A program made the translations under genes and the position numbers. A DNA stretch of 64,000 bases, taken from contig JBBRYP010000015.1 in assembly GCA_038237515.1 (NCBI GenBank), forward strand, positions 1 through 64,000, written 5' to 3'. This DNA is from JBBQDZ01 sp038237515 (GTDB lineage Bacteria > Actinomycetota > Thermoleophilia > Gaiellales > Gaiellaceae). Below, in pieces: positions 49,849 through 57,947 of this stretch (position 1 is the stretch's first letter; each line of letters begins with the position of its first letter). The notes below the pieces were generated by a model. The model had not been told where the DNA came from and ran no database searches. It saw only the letters and a list, made by a program, of their open reading frames with translations.

Positions 49849-51177
49849 CTACTTCTTGGCCTTGTTGATCGCGGCCTGCGCCTCCTTCTGCGCCTGCTTC
49901 AGCGCCTGGGCGGGAGACTGCTTGCCGTCGAGGACGCGCTGGACGCCGTCCATCCAGGCCTGGTTGAACTCGGCACCCGCCGGCGAGGCCGGGACGGTGA
50001 AGGAGTACCGGTTGACCCGCACGAGGAGGTTGACCGCGTCGTCGAAGTCCTTGCGGCCCATCGGCTGGTAGATGTCCTGGTAGATCTTCAAGTCCGCTGC
50101 GGAGTTCGCGGTGTAGAGGCCGGTGAAGGGACGGTTCCGGCGCTTCTGGGCGTCGAAGCGAACCTTGGCCGCCGCCACCCAGCTGCTCGTGGCGGTGATC
50201 GTCTTCATCCAGGTGCACGCGAGGGCCTGGTTCTTCGCGCCCTTGGGGATCGCCCAGCCGCTCCCGCTGATGTAGTTGAGCGGCCCGCCCTTCTTGTTCG
50301 TGAACGGGAGCGCGGTGATGTTCACCTGCGGAGAGTTCTGCGCGAGCGTGCTGTAGTAGAAGCTCTCCATCGGCCACGCCCCGATCTCGTCCTCCGCAAC
50401 CTGGTTCTTCGCGCCGAAGAAGTCCCACGTGTCGCGGAACGCCTTGAACGGGCCCCAGCCACCGTGGTCCTTGATCAGCGAGTACGCGAAGGCGAGCGCC
50501 TCGATCGCCTTCGGGCTGTCGAGCTGAGCTTTCAGCCCGTCCTTGCTCAGGATGTCGGCGCCGTTCGCCTTCACCCAGAGAGGGAAGAACTCGGGCAGCT
50601 TCGGATCGAAGCCGATGCGCGTGACCTTGCCGTTGTCGATCTTGAGGACCTTCTTGCTCGCCTGGCGGAGAGCGGCCCATTTCGTTGCGCTCATCGCCGA
50701 GGGCTGGAGACCGGCGGAGGCCATCACCTTGTCGTTGACGATGATGGTGCGCGGGTTCGTGAACTCCGGGATCGCGTAGACGGCGCCCTTGTACGTCACT
50801 TCCTGGAGCGCGGCCTTGCGGTACTGCGCCACGTCGATGTTCTGGCTCTTGATGCAGCTGGTCAGCGGCACCAGGGCACCCTTGGCCGCATACGAGGCGA
50901 TCTTGAACCGGTCGAGGTAGATGACGTCCGGTACGTCACCCGAGGCCAGGGAGGCCAGGAACTGCTGGTCGTTGAACCCGCCTCGCGGGTTGTCGACACT
51001 GCCGCCGACGGCCGTCGTGGCCAGGTCGGCGCGGGTGTTGGCGATCTCGTCGCCGGGCCCGAATCCGTAAATCTTCAGCGTGGCGGAGGGCTTGGCCGTC
51101 GCCAGACCGGCCGCAACCATGAGAGAGAGCGCTGCCACGGCCAAGAGCAGCGTGCCCCACTTCCAACGACCCAGCAT
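49849..51177 (-). CDS. extracellular sugar-binding protein of the glycan importer
   Basis: A 442-residue binding protein of the MalE/UgpB class. A signal peptide occupies about residues 1-28; no lipobox cysteine is evident. Mature features include SLASGDVPDVIYLDRFKIAS and GAVYAIPEFTNPRTIIVNDK, the ligand-cleft blocks. The ATG at 51177 has an AGGAGG site 6 bases upstream. It is the first gene after the LacI-type regulator and carries its own promoter and cre-like operator. Ligand unknown; the enzymes around it suggest an oligosaccharide with mannose, galactose and N-acetylhexosamine. Confidence 0.92.
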   Translation of the reverse strand: MLGRWKWGTLLLAVAALSLMVAAGLATAKPSATLKIYGFGPGDEIANTRADLATTAVGGSVDNPRGGFNDQQFLASLASGDVPDVIYLDRFKIASYAAKGALVPLTSCIKSQNIDVAQYRKAALQEVTYKGAVYAIPEFTNPRTIIVNDKVMASAGLQPSAMSATKWAALRQASKKVLKIDNGKVTRIGFDPKLPEFFPLWVKANGADILSKDGLKAQLDSPKAIEALAFAYSLIKDHGGWGPFKAFRDTWDFFGAKNQVAEDEIGAWPMESFYYSTLAQNSPQVNITALPFTNKKGGPLNYISGSGWAIPKGAKNQALACTWMKTITATSSWVAAAKVRFDAQKRRNRPFTGLYTANSAADLKIYQDIYQPMGRKDFDDAVNLLVRVNRYSFTVPASPAGAEFNQAWMDGVQRVLDGKQSPAQALKQAQKEAQAAINKAKK

Positions 51178-51218
51178 CTATGTCCTCCTGCGTGAGAGTG
51201 AGAGCCTCGTCTTCGGCA

Positions 51219-51253
51219 TGACAGCGTTACCACAGTCGACGAGCGGAAGTCAA
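51219..51253 (-). promoter_or_regulatory. promoter and cre/LacI-type operator of the importer operon
   Basis: On the minus strand TTGACT (51253-51248) is a good -35 box; 17-18 bases further the sequence reads GTAACG or TAACGC as the -10. Overlapping the -10 region is TGACAGCGTTACCA (51219-51232, plus-strand reading), which fits the LacI/cre pattern TGNNANCGNTNNCA. A repressor bound here would block RNA polymerase. The LacI regulator is encoded immediately upstream. Confidence 0.65.
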
Positions 51254-51271
51254 GGAAAGGCTCTCGCCCGG

Positions 51272-52342
51272 CTACCGGGGTGGCGGCCCCGTCGACCGGC
51301 GGACGAGGAGCGAGGGCTGCAGGCACTCGATCGTCGGCGGGGCGGCCGGAGCCTCAAGCCGGCGCAGGAGCAGCTCGGCCGCGCTGCGCCCCATCTCGGC
51401 CATCGGCTGGGCGACCGTCGTGAGGCCGGGATCCACCATCTCCATCCAGGGCAGGTCGTCGAACGCGACGAGCGAGACGTCCCGCGGAATTCCGAGCCCC
51501 CTGCGGCGGAGGACGTGCCAGGCCTGCTCGGCCAGCAGGTTGTTCGCGGCGAAGATCGCCGTCGGGGCGGCATCACGCAGCAGCGCATGGATCAGGCGCT
51601 CCGCGCCGCGCGCGTGGAAGCCGATCGGGACGACGAGCCGCTCGTCGACGGCCACCGCGGCGTCGGCGTGGGCCGAGCGATAGCCGCGGAGGCGGCCTGC
51701 GTCGGTCGTCCACTCGGTGTCGGCCACGAGCAGTCCGATGCGGCGGTGCCCGAGGTCGAGGAGGTGCGCCGTCGCGTCGCGCGCGCCGCGCTCGTTGTCG
51801 ATGACGACGGCGTCGCAGGGCAGGTTCGCGAGCCTCCTGTCCACCTCGACGACGGGGATGCCGTGCCGGGCCAGCAGCGGCGCCGCGTCGTAGTCGACCG
51901 GGGCCATGATCACGCCCGCCGCGCGGATCGCTGCGAAGGCGCGCGCGCCGGCCAGCTCCTCGGCCCGCTCGCTGTTGTCCGACAGGAGGAACATCTGGTA
52001 GTCGGCCTCCCTGAGCGTCTCCTCGACTCCTGCCGCGAGGAGGGCGTAGAACTGGTTGCCGAGATCGGACACGACGACGCCGATGACGCGGCTCGTTCGC
52101 TGCTTCAGCGTGCGCGCCGACGCGTTGGCGACGTATCCGAGCCGCTCAGCCGCCGCCACCAGGCGCTCGCGCGCGGGCGTCGAGACGTAGCCCCGCCCGC
52201 TGAGCGCGCGCGAGGCTGTCGAGGGCGAGGTGCCCGCCTCGCGAGCGATGTCCGCGAGCGTGACCGGGCGGCTCCGGAGCTCGTCGGAGGCTTCTCTGCC
52301 GACCGATCTCAGGCGCTCGAAGGGGATCGACTCCGCTTCCAT
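51272..52342 (-). CDS. LacI-family transcriptional regulator
   Basis: A 356-residue repressor. The LacI helix-turn-helix and hinge are VTLADIAREAGTSPSTASRA with GRGYVSTPARERLVAAAERL and GYVANASARTLKQR (about residues 27-80), preceded by an unusual 25-residue N-terminal extension that cannot be trimmed because no later start codon precedes the helix-turn-helix. The sugar-binding domain covers 85-350. ATG 52342 is preferred; GTG 52351 is possible. It overlaps the GH36-like gene by 34 bases and probably controls the two cre-like sites at 51219 and 55888. Confidence 0.92.
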   Translation of the reverse strand: MEAESIPFERLRSVGREASDELRSRPVTLADIAREAGTSPSTASRALSGRGYVSTPARERLVAAAERLGYVANASARTLKQRTSRVIGVVVSDLGNQFYALLAAGVEETLREADYQMFLLSDNSERAEELAGARAFAAIRAAGVIMAPVDYDAAPLLARHGIPVVEVDRRLANLPCDAVVIDNERGARDATAHLLDLGHRRIGLLVADTEWTTDAGRLRGYRSAHADAAVAVDERLVVPIGFHARGAERLIHALLRDAAPTAIFAANNLLAEQAWHVLRRRGLGIPRDVSLVAFDDLPWMEMVDPGLTTVAQPMAEMGRSAAELLLRRLEAPAAPPTIECLQPSLLVRRSTGPPPR

Positions 52343-54027
52343 GCCGCCCACGTTCTCCCAAGGGCCTGGTAGTCGTCAAGAGCGAGAGGCTCGCCCGTCG
52401 CGTCCAGGTGAGTGGCGTAGTACAGCGACGGGACGCCCAGGCTTGGCTTCACCCGGAGGTACGACCGCCATGCCTCGAGATGCGGAGCGCACCAGTCGTC
52501 GGTGTCGATTAGGAGCTCCGGGCACGCGGCGCGAACGACCTCCGCGCGATGACGCATCTGGGCTTCGAGCGACGGCGCGGCCGCGTCGTCGCTGCGCACC
52601 ATGTCGTTCAGACGGATCATGTCGGTGACGTCGGCGAAGCCGGAGTGAGGTGTGTGCGTGATCACGAGCGCATCGGGCTTCGCCGCCTTGGCCGCGCCGT
52701 AGACGACGGCGAGCAGCTCGTGGAGCAGGACGATCCCCCAGGAGCCGCCCCGACTCGAAAGCGCGCGGCCGCTCGGCGTGCGCGCGGTGAAGTCGACCTT
52801 CAGGCCGTCGGCGTCGAGCCCGCCCGGCCCGAGCATCCGCGTCACGATCTCGCCCAGCGCGTGCCGGGCGGCGGGATTCCCGGGGTCGATGGCGAGGGGC
52901 ACTCCGTCCGGGTTCCGGATGCAGAGCTCGACGGGAAGGCCCTCCGGGTCCCACGCCTTCCACCACAGCAGCACGTGCTGGCCGCGCGCTCGCCTCGCCG
53001 CGATCCACCGCTTGAGGTCGGGCCACTTCTCGCGGTCGGGCATGCAGGTTCCGTACGACTCCTGCCACTTGTCGTCGAGGACGACGGTGCCGGGAACGAG
53101 GCCGTTCTGCTCGAGGTGATCCAGGAAAGCGTCGTAGTCAGCCTGCGTGGCGCGATCGGACGCCATTCCGCCCTCGCTGGCCGCAAGGTGACGCTGCGCC
53201 CCCCAGCCGCAGAAGATCGGCTCGCTCCACCAGGCCGGGCGCGCGCACCCGTCCGGAGGCGGAGCCAGCCCGCGGGCGGCGAGCTCCTCGCGATGGCGCC
53301 GTAGCCCCGCGTACGGATCGGCGGCACCCGGTGTCAGCAGCACCGCCGGCGCGTGAAACTCGCCGTCCACAGATGTGTGGCCCTCGTACTCGAGCGAGAG
53401 GCTGAACGCGGAGCCGGCGGGGCGGTAGGCGAGCTCGACGAATCTCAGCTCCTCGATCGGGGCCGCGATGCCGAGGCCGAGCCCGTCGCCCGCGGGGCTC
53501 GCGAGCGAGAACCAGAGCGGCGCGGGCGTGAAGAACCAGTGGCCGCGCCCGGGCTCGCCGTCGCCGGAAACGCCGATCACCGCCGGCTCCGTCGCCGGGC
53601 GGATCGGCCGATCGGGGTCTTCGGGGTTCGGGGAGAAGAGCGTGCGAAAGCTCGACCCGCTCGGCAGGAAGCCGCTCGGCGCGCCCGGGATCAGCGAATG
53701 CCCGCCGAGCAGGTGGACCGTGACGAGGTCGCCCCGTCCCCGCACCCAGGCCCGCACCTCGATCCCATCCTCTCCGCAGGCGAGCGTCACGCCGGCGCGC
53801 TCCCAACGGGTCGAGCGCCGCTCGATCTCGAACGTCGCGACCGGCCCGTCCACGGCTCGCGGCGCGAGCATCGAGAGAGTTTCGTCCGGCCCCTCGACCG
53901 TGTCGAGGGCCGCGAGCGGGCGCAGCGTGAGCCAGTGCTCGCCGGCGCGCGAGGAGAGGGTGGCGCGCAGGCCGTCGGGGGAGAGCTTCAGCCGGTAGGC
54001 CGCCGCCTCGACGCTCAGTCCGCTCAC
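52309..54027 (-). CDS. GH36/GH31-clan alpha-glycosidase
   Basis: A 572-residue retaining alpha-glycosidase of the alpha-galactosidase clan. After an N-terminal beta-sandwich (about 1-255) the TIM barrel begins at PAWWSEPIFCGWGAQRH; VVLDDKWQESYGTCMPD and VLLWWKAWDPEG are substrate-site strands, and DADGLKVDF holds the probable nucleophile Asp412. ELLIDTDDWCAPHLEAW is the likely acid/base region. The specificity is not certain; alpha-galactosidase would agree with galK at the operon end. No signal peptide. GTG start, GTGA overlap with the MBL gene. Confidence 0.8.
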   Translation of the reverse strand: MSGLSVEAAAYRLKLSPDGLRATLSSRAGEHWLTLRPLAALDTVEGPDETLSMLAPRAVDGPVATFEIERRSTRWERAGVTLACGEDGIEVRAWVRGRGDLVTVHLLGGHSLIPGAPSGFLPSGSSFRTLFSPNPEDPDRPIRPATEPAVIGVSGDGEPGRGHWFFTPAPLWFSLASPAGDGLGLGIAAPIEELRFVELAYRPAGSAFSLSLEYEGHTSVDGEFHAPAVLLTPGAADPYAGLRRHREELAARGLAPPPDGCARPAWWSEPIFCGWGAQRHLAASEGGMASDRATQADYDAFLDHLEQNGLVPGTVVLDDKWQESYGTCMPDREKWPDLKRWIAARRARGQHVLLWWKAWDPEGLPVELCIRNPDGVPLAIDPGNPAARHALGEIVTRMLGPGGLDADGLKVDFTARTPSGRALSSRGGSWGIVLLHELLAVVYGAAKAAKPDALVITHTPHSGFADVTDMIRLNDMVRSDDAAAPSLEAQMRHRAEVVRAACPELLIDTDDWCAPHLEAWRSYLRVKPSLGVPSLYYATHLDATGEPLALDDYQALGRTWAAWKRSRSPSSA

Positions 54028-55853
54028 TCCACGTCGACCAGGGCCTCGGCCTGCTGCCCGAACGCCACGTCCCCCACCGTCAGGTCGGCCGCGACGCGCG
54101 CGCGCCGCACCGGCTGGGCATCGACCGGAGGCGTGACGGCGAAGGTGAGGCTCGCCTCCGCGTGCTGCCCGAGCTCCACCGCGCGGCGCTCGGGAGCTGT
54201 AGTCCACCCGGTGGGCACGACCAGACGCACACAGGTCCGCTCCGGGCGGTCGAAAGGGTTGCGGACGGCGACGTCGAGGTGGAGGGCCGTTCCAGGCCGC
54301 GCCGTCGACCGGTATGGCTCGATCCTGGCCCCGAATCCCTCGCCGCCGAAGTCGACGTCCTCGAGCGGCAGCAGCTCGCGGTGCAGCTCCGCCAGCCGCG
54401 TCCCGTCCGCGAGGAGACGCTGGAGGTACTCGTCCGTCACCTCCCGCGGGGGCCAGTGGCCGCTGAGGATGATGTCGGGCCGCAGGGATTGGTAGAGCTC
54501 GGCGCTGCGCACGTAGTCGTCGATCCGGAAGCGGTTCCGATACTGGTAGTTGAGGACGTCGCGACCCGCCGCGCCGCTCGCCGCCTGCTGGTCGCCGGTG
54601 GCGAGGATGCGGCGGCCGTCGACCTCGAAGGAGACCGCGGCCGCGTAGAGCGTGTGACCGGGCAGCGGGTGGGTCGTCAGCTCGTACTCCCGCCAGGGAA
54701 ACGGAACCCCCGATGGCAGCGCCCGGTCGACGCCCACCGGGTCGTACCAGAGGCAGGGGAGGTCGTAGCGCCGCGGATCCTCGAGGACGGCCGCGACGTT
54801 GTCGGGCGACCACACCTCGGTTCCCTCCACCTCCCGCAGGAGATTGATCCCGGCGACGTGGTCGTCGTGGTAATGCGTCGGGACGACCACCTCGATCCGC
54901 TCGACCCCGTGGTCGCGCCGGAGCGAGTCGAGCGGCCAGAGCAGCGGCCTGCGGGCGCTCCGCTCGGTGCTCGGGGTGGCGCCGGTCGCCAGGTCGTAGC
55001 CGAAGTCGACGAGGAGCGCCGCGCCCGACTCCGAGAGCAGCGCGTAGGTGGTCGCGAAGCTCGTGCGGCTGCGAAGCAAGTGGGGCGTCACAGGCTGCCA
55101 CGGCTGCCGCACCCATTCCTCGAGGTCCCATGGCGTCTCGAGGCGCAGGTCGACGAGCTCCTGGAGGCGCGCTCGCAGATCTCCGAGTGCCTGCTGCGGC
55201 TCGCGAATCGGGTCGCCGTGGGACGGGAGCAGGAGCTCCGGGCCCTGCTCGGCGAGCACGGCGCACGACACGCTGGTCGCGACCTGACCCTCGACGCCCG
55301 TGTACGACCACTGCGTCGCAGCGAGCGACCACACCTTCCCGACGCCGTAGACGAGGTCGCCGGTAAATCCGAGCAGCTGCCCCTCCACGTCGACGAGATA
55401 GGTGACGGAGCCGACGGTGTGACCCGGGGTGGGAAGCGTGTAAACGTCGAAACCTCCGTATCTCCGCGTTCGGTACTCCGCGACCTCCCCCGCGACCGGC
55501 ACGGGTTCCACCAGCGAGAACCGATCCTGCCTGAGGTCATAGTCGTTGTCGATCTGGCGACACGCCCACCGGCGGTCGACATCCACGACGAGCTCCCGCT
55601 CGACCGGCGGAACCCAGATCCGGATTCCGGCCGCCGCCGCCCGCTCGAGCCCCTGGAGCTGATCGCGATGGTGGTGGGTCAGCAGGACGTCGGTGACTCG
55701 CTCGATCCCGAGATCGGCGAGCTGGTCGAGAATCGCTCCCGCACCGAAGTCAACGAGAATCGCCTCGCTGCCCGATCGGAGGGCGTAGACGTTGCAGGTG
55801 TCGCGGAAGGAGTGGACGCCGGCTGCTACCTCGACAGGGCGCGAGCCGGGCAT
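54024..55853 (-). CDS. tandem metallo-beta-lactamase-fold protein with C-terminal beta domain
   Basis: A 609-residue protein with two MBL-fold domains in one chain. Domain 1 (about 8-215) has THHHRDQ (residues 59-65), where the usual final His of H-x-H-x-D-H is Gln65, plus GH144, Asp166 and His212. Domain 2 (about 260-475) has the complete THYHDDH (326-332), GH400, Asp421 and His466. Residues from about 495 form a beta-sandwich like the NEW3/alpha-galactosidase-associated domain. Domain 2 is predicted active and domain 1 impaired. It is the first gene of the minus-strand arm; its function is unknown. Confidence 0.8.
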   Translation of the reverse strand: MPGSRPVEVAAGVHSFRDTCNVYALRSGSEAILVDFGAGAILDQLADLGIERVTDVLLTHHHRDQLQGLERAAAAGIRIWVPPVERELVVDVDRRWACRQIDNDYDLRQDRFSLVEPVPVAGEVAEYRTRRYGGFDVYTLPTPGHTVGSVTYLVDVEGQLLGFTGDLVYGVGKVWSLAATQWSYTGVEGQVATSVSCAVLAEQGPELLLPSHGDPIREPQQALGDLRARLQELVDLRLETPWDLEEWVRQPWQPVTPHLLRSRTSFATTYALLSESGAALLVDFGYDLATGATPSTERSARRPLLWPLDSLRRDHGVERIEVVVPTHYHDDHVAGINLLREVEGTEVWSPDNVAAVLEDPRRYDLPCLWYDPVGVDRALPSGVPFPWREYELTTHPLPGHTLYAAAVSFEVDGRRILATGDQQAASGAAGRDVLNYQYRNRFRIDDYVRSAELYQSLRPDIILSGHWPPREVTDEYLQRLLADGTRLAELHRELLPLEDVDFGGEGFGARIEPYRSTARPGTALHLDVAVRNPFDRPERTCVRLVVPTGWTTAPERRAVELGQHAEASLTFAVTPPVDAQPVRRARVAADLTVGDVAFGQQAEALVDVE

Positions 55854-55887
55854 CGGAGGGCGAGTCTAGCCCCGGTTCCGGGCGATG

Positions 55888-55926
55888 TGGGAACGATTGC
55901 ATCCCACGCTCCGGCCGGGTTAGATT
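55888..55926 (+). promoter_or_regulatory. promoter and cre/LacI-type operator between the two arms
   Basis: TTGCAT (55898-55903) and TAGATT (55921-55926) are spaced by 17 bases, and the ATG of the ATPase is 7 bases after the -10, so the message is likely leaderless. TGGGAACGATTGCA (55888-55901) matches TGNNANCGNTNNCA and overlaps the -35. It is embedded in a wider GTGGGA/TCCCAC dyad (55887-55907). The divergent MBL gene begins 35 bases to the left, so one bound repressor could control both arms. Confidence 0.65.
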
Positions 55927-55932
55927 GCAGCG

Positions 55933-57111
55933 ATGGGCCAGATCGTGATCGAGAACGTGCGAAAGGAGTTCGCCGGGGGCGTGGTCGCCGTGGACGATGT
56001 CAGCCTCGCGATCGGTGAGGGTGAGTTCATGGTGCTGGTCGGTCCGTCCGGCTGTGGTAAGACGACGCTGCTCCGCTCGATCGGAGGGCTCGAGAAGGTC
56101 ACGGGGGGCCGGATCATGATCGGCGATCGGGACGTGACGAGGGTGGCGCCCGCCGCCCGCGATGTCGCGATGGTCTTCCAGAACTACGCCCTCTACCCGC
56201 ACATGACCGTGCGCAAGAACCTCGGCTATGGGCTGCGCGTGCGGCGGACGCCGAAGAAGGAGATCGCGCAGCGGGTAGGCGAGGTGGCGAAGATGCTCGG
56301 GCTGGACGAGTTGCTCGATCGCCGGCCCGGAGCCCTCTCGGGCGGCCAGCAGCAGCGGGTCGCGATGGGGCGCGCGATCATCCGCGAGCCCGCCGCGTTC
56401 CTCATGGACGAGCCGCTGTCGAACCTCGACGCGAAGCTTCGCGTCACCATGCGCACCTCGCTGCAGAAGCTGCACTCGCAGCTCAAGACGACCACCGTCT
56501 ACGTCACCCACGATCAGGTCGAGGCAATGACGCTCGGGGAACGCGTCGCGGTGATGCACGACGGCCGGATCCAGCAGGTCGACGTGCCGCAGCGTCTCTA
56601 CGAGGAGCCGACGAACATCTTCGTCGCCGCGTTCATCGGATCGCCCGCCATGAACCTCGTCAGCGCCACGCTCACGGGGGACACCGTTTCCTTCGGGAGC
56701 ATCACGCTCCCGCTCGACCGCGACCGCCGCCCGCCGGCCCCGCCGGACGGGCGGGTCGTGCTCGGCCTGCGACCCGAGGCTTTCGAGGACACGGCCTTCG
56801 CCCAGCCCGACCTGCCCCAGGTCGAGGTACGCGTCGAGGTGGTGGAGGAGCTCGGATCGGATGCCTTCCTCTTCTTCGAGGTCGACGCCCCACCCGTCAT
56901 CGTCGAGGAGGCCCTGTCGGACGAAGGCGAGGAGGAGACGACGCTCCTCGCCGACGGACGAGATCGCGCGCTCTTCGGCGCGCGGGTCGACGCGAGGACC
57001 GCGGCGAAGGTCGGAGATCCGATCAAGCTCGCAGTCGATCCCTCGCGCTTCTACTTCTTCTCGTCGGAGACGGGCGAGAGCCTGCTCGGCCGCGCGGCGC
57101 CCGCTGTGTGA
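55933..57111 (+). CDS. sugar ABC importer ATPase (MsmK/UgpC/MalK type)
   Basis: A 392-residue ATPase. Walker A GPSGCGKTT (about residue 37), LSGGQQQRVAMGRA, Walker B AAFLMDEPLSNLDA and switch VYVTHDQ are intact, followed by a C-terminal TOBE/regulatory domain (from about 240) typical of MalK/UgpC. Such ATPases energise one or several MalFG-type importers; here it can serve the importer at 47.9-51.2 kb, which lacks its own. The start has no ribosome-binding site, in keeping with a leaderless message. GTGA overlap with the next gene. Confidence 0.93.
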   Translation: MGQIVIENVRKEFAGGVVAVDDVSLAIGEGEFMVLVGPSGCGKTTLLRSIGGLEKVTGGRIMIGDRDVTRVAPAARDVAMVFQNYALYPHMTVRKNLGYGLRVRRTPKKEIAQRVGEVAKMLGLDELLDRRPGALSGGQQQRVAMGRAIIREPAAFLMDEPLSNLDAKLRVTMRTSLQKLHSQLKTTTVYVTHDQVEAMTLGERVAVMHDGRIQQVDVPQRLYEEPTNIFVAAFIGSPAMNLVSATLTGDTVSFGSITLPLDRDRRPPAPPDGRVVLGLRPEAFEDTAFAQPDLPQVEVRVEVVEELGSDAFLFFEVDAPPVIVEEALSDEGEEETTLLADGRDRALFGARVDARTAAKVGDPIKLAVDPSRFYFFSSETGESLLGRAAPAV

Positions 57112-57947
57112 CGCCGTACGTAGTCTGCGTGGGCCTCGCCACGCGCGACACGATTCTCGCCGTACCGCGACATCCGGGGGCCGACGACCTCGTCATGGCG
57201 ACCGATCTCGCCGTCGCCGGCGGCGGTCCTGCGGCGACTGCCGCGGTCGCCCTGGGCCGGCTCGGCATCCCCACCTTCTTCGTCGGAGCCGTCGGCGACG
57301 ACGATGCTGGCAGCTTCATTCGCGAGGGGCTGGAGCACGAGGGGGTCGACGTTTCGGAGGTGATCGTCGTCCCCGCCGGACGCTCGGGCCAGAGCGCGAT
57401 CCTCGTCGGCTCGGGGACGCGCTCGATCGCGGCCTTCCGCGGCCGGCCGGCCGGGTTCGAGCTGGGTCCGCGGGCGCGGGAGCTGTGCCTCGGCGCCGCG
57501 TGGGTGCACGTCGACCAGACCGGCTACGGGCCTGTGTGCGAATTGCGGGGCAGGATCAACCTCTCGATCGACGGCGGCAACGAGATCGAAGGGCTGGACC
57601 TGCGCGACGTCGCCCTCTACGGGCCGACGGAGTCGAGCCTGCGGGAGCGATTCGGCACCGCCGACGGAGCTCTCGCAGCGGGTGCAGGGCTCGTGGTCGT
57701 GACCCGCGGGGCTCGAGGAAGCGTCGCGTACACACGCGACGGGCAGGTTGTCGTCGCGCCCGCCCGACCAGTCGCTGCGGTCAGCACGCTGGGCGCCGGC
57801 GACGTCTTCCACGGGGCGTTGCTCGCCCAACTCGTGCAGGGTGCCCCGCTGCGTGACGCGCTCGCTTTCGCGAACGCGTGCGCAGCGCTTTCCTGCCGGG
57901 CGCTCGACGGCCGTTCGGCGATCCCGAGGGCGGACGAGGTCGAATGA
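57108..57947 (+). CDS. PfkB-family carbohydrate kinase
   Basis: A 279-residue ribokinase-fold sugar kinase. The first PfkB block is AGGGPAATAAVALGRLGIPT and the C-terminal signature with catalytic Asp is STLGAGDVFHGALLAQLVQG (20 residues). FVGAVGDDDAGSFI is the second conserved strand. The substrate could be a ketohexose phosphate (tagatose or fructose 6-phosphate-like), which would feed the LacD/YihT-type aldolase at 40228. GTG start; ATGA overlap with the GH13 gene. Confidence 0.88.
   Translation: MTPYVVCVGLATRDTILAVPRHPGADDLVMATDLAVAGGGPAATAAVALGRLGIPTFFVGAVGDDDAGSFIREGLEHEGVDVSEVIVVPAGRSGQSAILVGSGTRSIAAFRGRPAGFELGPRARELCLGAAWVHVDQTGYGPVCELRGRINLSIDGGNEIEGLDLRDVALYGPTESSLRERFGTADGALAAGAGLVVVTRGARGSVAYTRDGQVVVAPARPVAAVSTLGAGDVFHGALLAQLVQGAPLRDALAFANACAALSCRALDGRSAIPRADEVE

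Noticed and set aside
52309..55332. A single 1007-residue minus-strand protein
   Set aside because: The N-terminal 435 residues are a shadow of the MBL gene; the real GH36-like gene starts with GTG 54027 in a GTGA overlap.
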